From Lachnospiraceae bacterium (GTDB taxonomy: Bacteria; Bacillota; Clostridia; Lachnospirales; Lachnospiraceae): DNA of 64,000 bases. The notes under the pieces were generated by a model. That model worked only from the letters and a program-made list of their open reading frames with translations, was not told the origin of the DNA and did no database searches. The translations under genes and the position numbers were made by a program. The DNA lies in assembly GCA_017461725.1 (NCBI GenBank), contig JAFTXG010000019.1, positions 62,001-126,000 of the forward strand. Direction: 5' to 3'. Each line of letters opens with the position of its first letter. Positions within the stretch are counted from its first letter, which is position 1. Shown in pieces: positions 45,274 through 52,328 of the stretch.

Positions 45274-47436
45274 ATGAAATACAGCATTGACAGTATCTTG
45301 ATTCGTGAAAATACGATTTCCATCACCGGCTGGGCCATCGGCGATGTGCTTGCCGACGTGGTAAATTATCGGGTGGAGACGAAAAAGCATGAGCCGGTAA
45401 ATTTCCAGCTGATTCCGCTGAAGCGATATGATATCACCCGCGAGATGTTTCAGGCGGACGGAGAGTACGAGTTCGGTTTTACGATCAAGTTTTTGTTTGA
45501 GCAGGGGATGAACTATCGCCTGATTTTTACCTGTGGCAGCAGAAAGCTGATCGAGCCCATCAATCCGATAAAGATCGCCAGCCAGAAGGAGCAGATTCCC
45601 ACGCCCTGGACTCGCTTTAAAAAGCTGATGCGCCCGAGGACGATCCTGAACGGCTTTGCCTATCTGAAGGATTTCGGCTTCGAGAAATTCTGGGACAAGA
45701 CCTTCCGCACCATCAAGGGGCAGGAGGCCGACTATATGAAGTGGCGCAGGGAGGTTCTGCCGGACGGCGAGGAGCTGGCGCGCCAGAGGAATGAACAGTT
45801 TGCGTACATGCCGAAGTTCAGTATCGTGGTGCCGGTGTTCCGCACTCCCGAGAGGGATCTGCGGGCCATGATCGACTCGGTGCGGGAGCAGACCTACGGA
45901 AACTGGGAACTGTGTCTGGCGGACGGAAGCGGCAGTGGAAGCCACACGCCCCAGATTCTGGAGTCCTACGCAAAGAGGGATCAGCGCATCCGCTACTGCG
46001 TGCTGGAGAAAAATGAGGGCATATCCGGCAATACCAACGCCGCGTTAAAGATGGCTACCGGCGACTATATTGTGCTGGCCGACCACGACGACCTGCTGAC
46101 ACCCGACGCGCTGTACCACTGTGCGGCGGCGGTGAACCGTGAGGTTCGTCCCGACGTAATCTACTCCGACGAGGATAAGGTGACGGCCGACGGAAAGCAG
46201 TTTACCGAGCCCCATTTTAAGTCTGACTTTAACCCGGATTATCTGAGAAATGTAAACTATATCTGCCATCTGTTCCTGTTCTCCCGCGAGATCCTTGAGC
46301 AGGTGGGCGGTTTCCGCAAGGAGTACGACGGTGCGCAGGACTACGATTTCATTTTCCGTTGCACCGAGATTGCGAAGGAGATCTACCATATCCCGAGAGT
46401 GCTCTATCACTGGCGGATCAGTGCCACCAGCACGGCGGCAGATCCGGAGAAGAAGCGCTACGCGTTCGAGGCAGGTGCCAGAGCCATCAAGGACCACTGT
46501 GCCCGCATCGGACTGGAGGTTGAGGTGGAGCCCGGCATGGTGCCCGGATATTACAAGACCACCTACGCGTTGAAGGATAAACCGCTCATCTCCGTGGTCA
46601 TTCCGACCAAGGACCACAGTGAGGACCTGAAACTCTGTCTGGAGTCCATCTTCACCAAGAGCAAGTACCCTAATCTGGAGTTCATTCTGGTGGAGAACAA
46701 CAGCACCGAGCCGGAGACCTTTGCCTATTATAAAGAGCTGGAAGAGCAGCATCCCAACGTCCGCGTGGTGGTTTGGGAGGACACCTTCAACTATTCCAGA
46801 ATCAATAATTACGGCGCCAGCTTTGCCAAGGGCGAGTATCTGCTGCTTTTGAATAATGATGTAGAGTTGATCAACGACGACTGCATCGAGGAGATGCTGT
46901 CCTACTGTCAGCGGGACGAGGTGGGTATCGTCGGTGCCAGACTGCTGTACCCGGACAATACGATCCAGCACGCAGGCGTGGTGGTCGGATTTGGCGGCAT
47001 CGCCGGTCACACCTTCATCGGCCTGTATTATCAGGACAAGAGCTATTTCCTGCGGGCCAGCTGCGCACAGGATTACAGTGCGGTGACTGCGGCCTGCATG
47101 ATGGTAAAGAAGAGTGTGTTTGACGAGGTGGGCGGATTCTACGATGGCCTGGCGGTGGCCTTCAACGACGTTGATTTCTGTATGAAGGTGAGAGCAGCCG
47201 GCAAGCTGGTAGTCTACACCCCTCACGCTATGCTCCATCACTATGAGTCCAAGTCCAGAGGCCTGGAGGACACGCCGGAGAAGATCCAGAGATTCCAGGG
47301 CGAGATCGAGATGTTCAGAAAGCGCTGGCCGGAGATCCTGGAGAACGGAGATCCCTACTATAACGTGAACTTAACGTTAAGGGGGTCACACTTTGGACTC
47401 CGGGATTGGGAGAGGGAGCCCTCGCGAAAGCAATGA
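45274..47436 (+). CDS. GT2 protein with two glycosyltransferase modules and an N-terminal beta domain
   Basis: 720 residues. Residues 1-~100 form a strand-rich accessory domain (ISITGWAIGDV, YEFGFTIKFLF) often found before GT2 modules in Firmicutes. Module 1 (~180-400) has FSIVVPVFRTPERDL and ADHDDLLTPDALY (DxD). Module 2 (~435-690) has PLISVVIPTKDHSEDL and LLNNDVELIND. No membrane helix. The start at ATG 45274 has GGAG 6 nt upstream; an earlier in-frame ATG at 45178 lacks one. The 3' end, including the stop codon, lies in a palindromic repeat element, so the last residues may derive from that element. Confidence 0.9.
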   Translation: MKYSIDSILIRENTISITGWAIGDVLADVVNYRVETKKHEPVNFQLIPLKRYDITREMFQADGEYEFGFTIKFLFEQGMNYRLIFTCGSRKLIEPINPIKIASQKEQIPTPWTRFKKLMRPRTILNGFAYLKDFGFEKFWDKTFRTIKGQEADYMKWRREVLPDGEELARQRNEQFAYMPKFSIVVPVFRTPERDLRAMIDSVREQTYGNWELCLADGSGSGSHTPQILESYAKRDQRIRYCVLEKNEGISGNTNAALKMATGDYIVLADHDDLLTPDALYHCAAAVNREVRPDVIYSDEDKVTADGKQFTEPHFKSDFNPDYLRNVNYICHLFLFSREILEQVGGFRKEYDGAQDYDFIFRCTEIAKEIYHIPRVLYHWRISATSTAADPEKKRYAFEAGARAIKDHCARIGLEVEVEPGMVPGYYKTTYALKDKPLISVVIPTKDHSEDLKLCLESIFTKSKYPNLEFILVENNSTEPETFAYYKELEEQHPNVRVVVWEDTFNYSRINNYGASFAKGEYLLLLNNDVELINDDCIEEMLSYCQRDEVGIVGARLLYPDNTIQHAGVVVGFGGIAGHTFIGLYYQDKSYFLRASCAQDYSAVTAACMMVKKSVFDEVGGFYDGLAVAFNDVDFCMKVRAAGKLVVYTPHAMLHHYESKSRGLEDTPEKIQRFQGEIEMFRKRWPEILENGDPYYNVNLTLRGSHFGLRDWEREPSRKQ

Positions 47437-47638
47437 GCAGTGCATCAGAACAGTTACCAAACAGCCGTGGGAGCTTGCTCACAAAAGGCTGTTTGAGTAA
47501 CTGTTCTGATATAGGGCGAAAGCCCGCGGGCAGACGGACGCAAAGCGGCCGGCTGACAGCACTGCTCATAAGCGGCGAGCTTGCTCACAAAAGGCTGTTT
47601 GAGTAACTGTTCTGATATAGGGCGAAAGCCCGCGGGCG
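47430..47638. repeat. Palindromic element with a duplicated 61-bp unit
   Basis: A 61-bp sequence at 47472-47532 recurs exactly at 47578-47638 (106-bp period). It begins GAGCTTGCTCAC and ends in GGGC-GAAA-GCCC (GNRA-like hairpin) plus GCGGGC. The first copy is the right half of a larger hairpin: 47446-47467 is complementary to 47488-47509, apart from one inserted base. An outer 11-bp inverted repeat, ATGAGCAGTGC (47433-47443) and GCACTGCTCAT (47560-47570), overlaps the stop codon of the preceding gene. No coding capacity seen. Looks like a MITE-like or other dispersed structured repeat. Confidence 0.85.
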
Positions 47639-47688
47639 TACAGCCGCTGCGAATGTAATATACAAACGATCAAAGATCTGGGGGCACG

Positions 47689-48039
47689 ATGGACGAGAAA
47701 ATTCTTAAAAAAAGTAAACGGCTGAGACGAGAACTTGGACACATGAGAATCGATGCAGATCTGGTCTACCGGGAGAACTGCACCGATGAGGAAAATGAGA
47801 AGTTTTTGCGTATGCGCAAACAGCAGAAAGAATTGCCGGAGGATGTGTACGAGGTTTATAAAACCGGAACATTTTTTCGCATTCATGAGCTGGATGTGTC
47901 GTGGGAAGAGGAGATCGAGAGTATTTTGTTGAGACAAAGCGATAGGATCCGCTCGATTGAAATGAAAGTGATTATCTTGCTGATGATCGCAATTGCACCG
48001 ATTGCATTGTATCTGTTCGCCGCACTGAGCGGACCATGA
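47689..48039 (+). CDS. Small protein with one C-terminal membrane helix
   Basis: 116 residues. The N-terminal ~90 are charged and helical (KILKKSKRLRRELGHMR). Residues ~92-112 are a single hydrophobic helix (VIILLMIAIAPIALYLFAAL), so it is a probable tail-anchored membrane protein. GGGGG precedes the ATG. It lies between the repeat element and the SRP RNA promoter. Family not recognised. Confidence 0.7.
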   Translation: MDEKILKKSKRLRRELGHMRIDADLVYRENCTDEENEKFLRMRKQQKELPEDVYEVYKTGTFFRIHELDVSWEEEIESILLRQSDRIRSIEMKVIILLMIAIAPIALYLFAALSGP

Positions 48040-48081
48040 CAAACTGTTTTGCCTTACGGTGGAAAACGATAAAATAAGTAT

Positions 48082-48110
48082 TTGACAAACCCTTCGTTTC
48101 ACGCTATACT
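48082..48110 (+). promoter_or_regulatory. Strong promoter of the SRP RNA gene
   Basis: Consensus TTGACA (48082-48087), a 17-bp spacer and TATACT (48105-48110). The predicted start at about 48117 matches the 5' base of the SRP RNA terminal stem. Confidence 0.9.
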
Positions 48111-48116
48111 ATTACG

Positions 48117-48316
48117 GCATCCCGCCTTTAAAACCGGTTGTGATGCAGCCCGCCCTCGGCGGCGTTTGAAGCTTCGGTCTCACGCAACGGAAACCATGAA
48201 CCGTGTCAGGTCCGGAAGGAAGCAGCACTAAGTGGACCTTCCGTGTGATGTGAGGCAGCCGGGGCCGAGTCGTCGGAGCGGTAACGGTCACAGCCGGTTT
48301 TAAGGGCGGGATGTCT
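48117..48316 (+). ncRNA. ffs: Signal recognition particle RNA (4.5S/scRNA)
   Basis: Contains the conserved apical loop GGTCCGGAAGGAAGCAGCAC of the SRP RNA, which binds the Ffh M-domain. The helix closes with CTCAC / GTGAG and ACGGAA / TTCCGT on either side. The two ends form a very long stem of about 25 bp: CATCCCGCC...CCGGTTGTGA with TCACAGCCGG...GGCGGGATG. Length about 200 nt, larger than the ~110-nt E. coli form and shorter than the ~270-nt Bacillus form. A T-rich tail (TATTTTTATT) follows as terminator. Alu-type loops are not obvious. Confidence 0.92.
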
Positions 48317-48426
48317 ATTTTTATTCAAAAGAATATTGCAGGGGTCAGGGGACAAAGGGCTGTCTGGCAAAAGGGACCTGAACCAGTATAAAAAAGTTAA
48401 AAGGAGAATGATGAAAGGGGAATACG

Positions 48427-49728
48427 ATGCCTACATTAACCAGAACGAAACAGATCCCGGTGATCGGGGAGTATGACGTGGTTGTCTGCGGAGGCGGTCC
48501 CGCAGGCTTTGTGTCGGCGATCGCGGCCGCGCGGTGCGGCGCGAGGACTGCGCTGATCGAGCGGTACGGTTTCCTCGGTGGGATGGCCACCGCCGGAAAT
48601 GTAGCGCCGGTGACGGAGTTTATGCATCAGGGAGAACTGGTGGTAGGAGGCATCCCTCTGGAGTTTGTTCGCTGTCTGGAGGCGAAGGGACAGGGGACGA
48701 TGTGTCCGCCCAGAGGAAATTTTGTCTGTCATCCGGAAGGATATAAGCTGGAGGCACAGCGGATGGTTCGGGAGGCCGGAGTATCGCTCTTTCTGCATGC
48801 CTATGTGTCCGACTGTATTGTGGAGGATGGAGTGATTACCCATGTGATCATGGAGAGCAAGAGCGGAGCGCAGGCGCTGAAGGCCGGATATGTGATCGAC
48901 GCCACCGGTGACGGAGATGTGGCTGCCATGGCAGGCGTGCCCATGTTGGACTATCAGTGTCCGCTGCAGCCGTCCACCATGTACTTTATTTTGGGAAATG
49001 TAAAGACGGAGATGATCCGCGGATATTATCCCGGTCAGCCCGGCAGCAGTATGAAGCATGTTCGCGAGCGGCTGAATGAACTGAGCAAGACGCAGGATGT
49101 TCCCCAGTTCGGCGGACCCTGGTGTATGGCCGGCATGGGCGAGGGGATAGCCATTGTGAACATGAGCAGAATGGCCATGGACTGGACGGATGAGGTGCAG
49201 GCCACGGAGGCAGAGTGCCGTCTCCGTGAAGATATCGATAAATTAGTAAAACTGCTCAGAGAAAACTTTGAGGAGTTTTCCGATGCGACGTTATTGTCCA
49301 CGGCGACGCAGGTGGGGATCCGCGAGACCCGCCATATAAAAGGCGTTCATGTGTTGACTGGAGATGAGTACAAGGCAGCTCATTTTTTCGAGGACTCCAT
49401 TGCCAGATGTTCTCATCCCATTGATATTCACAGCGATAAGGACAACAGCCAGATCTGCATTTATCTGGACAAGGCGGCTTATTTGCCCTACCGTTCCATT
49501 ATTGCGGAGGGATTCCCGAACCTTCTGGTGCCGTCCAGATGTTTCTCGGCGGATCGTGAGGCGTTCGCCTCCGCAAGAGTACAGGCCGGAGTCATGGGGC
49601 TGGGTCAGGCAGCCGGAGCGGCTGCGGCCATGTGCTGCGAGGATGGACGGAGCGTTAAAGATGCGGACATCCAAAGGCTGAGGGAGACATTGATTGCTTG
49701 GGGAGCTTATCTGGCGGAGGCAGATTGA
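48427..49728 (+). CDS. FAD-dependent oxidoreductase (FAD_oxidored family)
   Basis: 433 residues. The N-terminus EYDVVVCGGGPAGFVSAIAAA (GxGxxG near 22-27) and IERYGFLGGMATAGNV are typical of the FAD-dependent oxidoreductase group found in many gut Firmicutes. IDATGDGDVAAMAGVP near 159 and the C-terminal GAAAAMCC support the fold. No signal peptide. Substrate unknown. The ribosome binding site is AAAGGGG. It follows the SRP RNA terminator by about 110 bp, and an imperfect inverted repeat GGTCAGG / CCTGAACC lies in the gap. Confidence 0.9.
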   Translation: MPTLTRTKQIPVIGEYDVVVCGGGPAGFVSAIAAARCGARTALIERYGFLGGMATAGNVAPVTEFMHQGELVVGGIPLEFVRCLEAKGQGTMCPPRGNFVCHPEGYKLEAQRMVREAGVSLFLHAYVSDCIVEDGVITHVIMESKSGAQALKAGYVIDATGDGDVAAMAGVPMLDYQCPLQPSTMYFILGNVKTEMIRGYYPGQPGSSMKHVRERLNELSKTQDVPQFGGPWCMAGMGEGIAIVNMSRMAMDWTDEVQATEAECRLREDIDKLVKLLRENFEEFSDATLLSTATQVGIRETRHIKGVHVLTGDEYKAAHFFEDSIARCSHPIDIHSDKDNSQICIYLDKAAYLPYRSIIAEGFPNLLVPSRCFSADREAFASARVQAGVMGLGQAAGAAAAMCCEDGRSVKDADIQRLRETLIAWGAYLAEAD

Positions 49729-49783
49729 TTTGGAGAACTTTCCATTTTCTAATTGAAATTCCTTGAACTGCCATTGACTAGCT

Positions 49784-49908
49784 GGACTGCATCGAAATGT
49801 CTTCCCGTGCAAAATGCCGATTCCCGATTGTCCCGTTAAGAACAGCCCGCGGGTGTTTAGGGACTAGTTCGGGTCGGCTTTTGATAGGGAACCATTTCGA
49901 TGCAGTCC
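49784..49908. repeat. MITE-like element with 16-bp perfect terminal inverted repeats
   Basis: GGACTGCATCGAAATG at 49784-49799 is repeated perfectly in inverted orientation at 49893-49908. The ~93 bp inside carry no open frame of note but include GCCCGCGGG, also seen in the 47.4-kb element. It lies just after the oxidoreductase gene and could be a miniature transposon or an intergenic structured repeat. No target-site duplication was confirmed. Confidence 0.65.
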
Positions 49909-49970
49909 CCTAACTATTTCAGTGGGAAATTCATTTTATAATTATTTTATGGTTTTTTATTTGCAGTTAA

Positions 49971-50095
49971 TTGATAATTTGTCTGAAATCGGGTATATTA
50001 ACTAACGTAAGATTTGAAACACAGAGTCTTACACATACCCTCTCTTTCCTTACGTTAATCAGGGGCTGTCGGGATTTATCCTGGCAGCCCCTGAT
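49971..50095 (+). ncRNA. Candidate small RNA with alternative hairpins
   Basis: A promoter-like TTGATA (49971-49976), 17-bp spacer and TATATT (49994-49999) precede a compact structured stretch. AACGTAAG (50004-50011) can pair with CTTACGTT (50049-50056), or its GTAAGA part with TCTTAC (50027-50032); the two are mutually exclusive. A strong hairpin ATCAGGGGCTG / CAGCCCCTGAT (50058-50068, 50085-50095) closes it. No U-tract follows, so termination is uncertain. No open frame inside. Function unknown. Confidence 0.45.
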
Positions 50096-50194
50096 GCGCG
50101 TTATGGGGAGTGTGATGCGCAGTGTGTGATATTATCTTTGACTGGGGAGATGTGTGATTCAAGAATTACTTGAGAGCAATTTTGTGAAAAGCCC

Positions 50195-50223
50195 TTTACA
50201 AATCCCGAAAGGGCGGTTATAGT
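50195..50223 (+). promoter_or_regulatory. Promoter of the leader-peptide / ABC exporter unit
   Basis: TTTACA (50195-50200), a 17-bp spacer and TATAGT (50218-50223). It lies 54 bp before the leader start codon and is the only good promoter before the two exporter genes. Confidence 0.75.
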
Positions 50224-50276
50224 AAGAGCAGTCGTTATCTTGTAAAGAAAAATAATAAAGAAAGGAGGCAGGACTG

Positions 50277-50354
50277 ATGATGACAAAGATGTTTCGAGAT
50301 GGTGATAACAGAAAAAGGATACTCACGCAGCTTGCCTCGGTATTATTCGTTTGA
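50277..50354 (+). CDS. 25-residue leader peptide upstream of the ABC exporter
   Basis: ATG 50277 to TGA 50354. The peptide is MMTKMFRDGDNRKRI followed by LTQLASVLFV. A near-perfect ribosome binding site AAAGGAGG (50261-50268) sits 8 nt before it, stronger than most in the window. Residues 12-14 are Arg-Lys-Arg, the +X+ pattern at which macrolide-bound ribosomes stall in known leader peptides. The frame is followed by a terminator hairpin and then by the exporter genes, as in attenuation-controlled drug exporters such as bmrB-bmrCD. A small stand-alone protein is the alternative. Confidence 0.7.
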   Translation: MMTKMFRDGDNRKRILTQLASVLFV

Positions 50355-50372
50355 TTTGTTCAGTGATGATGC

Positions 50373-50402
50373 GCCGCAGTCTGTGTGACTGCGGCATTTT
50401 TA
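50373..50402 (+). terminator. Terminator / attenuator between leader and exporter genes
   Basis: GCCGCAGTC (50373-50381) pairs perfectly with GACTGCGGC (50387-50395), then ATTTTTAT. It lies 18 nt after the leader stop and 193 bp before the first exporter gene. With no second promoter visible in 50400-50594, exporter transcription should need read-through. That makes an attenuator likely. The rest of 50400-50594 holds only weak T-rich sequence and the exporter's RBS. Confidence 0.8.
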
Positions 50403-50594
50403 TGTATGCGCACGGGCCTTGTCAAAGGCGAGAAGTGCGAATGCCTGTCAAGATTGCGGACGGGACCGTGATACGGAAAATGCTGTGAGCTGGGTTTCCT
50501 GTATTGCGGTTTTTTGTTTTTGTGGCTCTTTTGTGAAGGTGTATTGGGATACATTTTTGCGATTGGAAGGTTCTGGAAATAAAGGAGAGGAAAA

Positions 50595-52328
50595 ATGAGA
50601 GGGCTTGGAAAATATTTTATCAAGTACAAATGGCACTATCTGTTTGCACTGGTGTGTCTGTACCTTGGAATCTACATGGATCTGCAGGCGCCTAAGGTGA
50701 TCGGACGGATCATTGACGATGTTCTGGTGGGCGGCCAGAGGTCGCTCCTGATGCAGCTGGTGCTGATGCTTCTGGGTGTCGGTATCGGACGCGGTATCTT
50801 CAAATATCTGCAGGAGTTTACCTCGGACTGTATCGGTGTGAAGATTGCGGAGGATATCCGGCGCAATCTCTTTGGCCGCATCCAGAAGATGTCAGTGGGC
50901 TTTTTCGAGAAGAATAACACCGGTGAGCTGATGGCCCGTGTGAAGGATGACGCGGAGCGCATCTGGGAGGCCATGGGCTTTGTGGGTCTGCTGTGCGTGG
51001 AGGCGATTGTGCATACGATCATGGTGCTGACCAACATGATCAGGATAGATCCGCTGCTGACGCTGGTGCCGCTGTGCATCATGCCGCTGGTGGGCTATAT
51101 TGCGGTGAAGCTGGAGAAAGGGCTGGACAAGGTCTACGATGATATCAGCGAGGAAAATGCGGAGCTGAATACGGTAGCCCAGGAAAACCTGAACGGCGTC
51201 CGCACCGTCAAGGCGTTTTTCCGCGGCAAACACGAGATCGAGAAGTTCCGAAAGCACAACAGCCGCTACTATGATCTGAATATGCGCCTGGCAAAGACCA
51301 TGGCCAGGTATAACCCGAATATTTCGTTCCTGACCAAGGTCATGCTGTTGCTCAGTGTGACTGTCGGTGGTATGTTCGTGGTGCAGAGCCGGATTACCCT
51401 GGGACAGCTGGGAACCTTCATCGAGTACGCAAACAATATCGTCTGGCCCATGGAGATTCTGGGCTGGGTGACTAATTCCATGGCGGCGGCCATTGCATCC
51501 AACAAGAAGATCAATAAGATACTGGAGGCACAGCCGGAGATTTATTCCCCGGAGGACGGCGTGAAGCTGCCGGAGGTAAAGGGCGAGCTGACCTTTAACC
51601 ATGTGAGCCTCGAACTTCAGGGGCAGAGGATTCTTGAGGATGTGAATTTCAAGGTGGAGGCCGGAAAGACCCTGGGGATCATGGGTGTGACCGGTTCGGG
51701 AAAGACCACCATTGTCAATCTGGCGGAGCGATTCTACGATGTGTCTGAGGGAGAGATCCTGCTGGACGGCGTGGATGTGCGGAAGATGGATCTGAACTGT
51801 CTCAGGAAAAATATGTCGGTGGTTATGCAGGACGTATTCCTGTTCTCGGACACCGTGGCGGAGAATATCCGCATCGGTAGCCGCGATGTCATGACCGACG
51901 AGGTCATGGTGGAGTCGGCAAAGCAGGCCAGAGCCTTTGGCTTTGTGGATGAGCTGCCGGAGAAGTTTGAGACGGTTATCGGCGAGAAAGGTGTGGGTCT
52001 GTCCGGCGGGCAGAAACAGAGACTGTCCATTGCCAGAGCGCTGGCGAAGCATGCGCCGATCCTGTTTCTGGATGACTCCACCTCGGCACTGGATATGGAG
52101 ACTGAGCATGAGATCCAGCGTGAGCTGAACCGGATGGAGGGAATCACCAAGGTGATCATCGCCCATCGCATCTCCGCGGTGCGCCACGCCGATGAGATCA
52201 TGATTCTGGAAGATGGACGAATCGTGGAGCGGGGCACCCACGACAGCCTGATGGAGCTGAAGGGCCGCTACTATGACACCTTTGTGGCGCAATATGAGAG
52301 ACCGGAGGAGTTGATGTTATGTCTGTAA
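50595..52328 (+). CDS. ABC exporter half-transporter A (heterodimeric, multidrug type)
   Basis: 577 residues: six transmembrane segments (~15-300) fused to an ATPase. The ATPase has Walker A GVTGSGKTT near 363, the signature LSGGQKQR near 475, and Walker B ILFLDDSTSALD. The residue after the Walker B Asp is Asp, not the usual catalytic Glu. That pattern marks the degenerate site of heterodimeric exporters such as BmrCD or TM287/288. AAAGGAGAGG precedes the start. Its 3' end overlaps the next gene by 10 bp. Likely substrate: drugs or hydrophobic compounds (inference). Confidence 0.93.
   Translation: MRGLGKYFIKYKWHYLFALVCLYLGIYMDLQAPKVIGRIIDDVLVGGQRSLLMQLVLMLLGVGIGRGIFKYLQEFTSDCIGVKIAEDIRRNLFGRIQKMSVGFFEKNNTGELMARVKDDAERIWEAMGFVGLLCVEAIVHTIMVLTNMIRIDPLLTLVPLCIMPLVGYIAVKLEKGLDKVYDDISEENAELNTVAQENLNGVRTVKAFFRGKHEIEKFRKHNSRYYDLNMRLAKTMARYNPNISFLTKVMLLLSVTVGGMFVVQSRITLGQLGTFIEYANNIVWPMEILGWVTNSMAAAIASNKKINKILEAQPEIYSPEDGVKLPEVKGELTFNHVSLELQGQRILEDVNFKVEAGKTLGIMGVTGSGKTTIVNLAERFYDVSEGEILLDGVDVRKMDLNCLRKNMSVVMQDVFLFSDTVAENIRIGSRDVMTDEVMVESAKQARAFGFVDELPEKFETVIGEKGVGLSGGQKQRLSIARALAKHAPILFLDDSTSALDMETEHEIQRELNRMEGITKVIIAHRISAVRHADEIMILEDGRIVERGTHDSLMELKGRYYDTFVAQYERPEELMLCL

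Noticed and set aside
47430-47638. CRISPR-like array
   Set aside because: Only two copies of a 61-bp unit, with internal palindromes and a single spacer. No cas genes.
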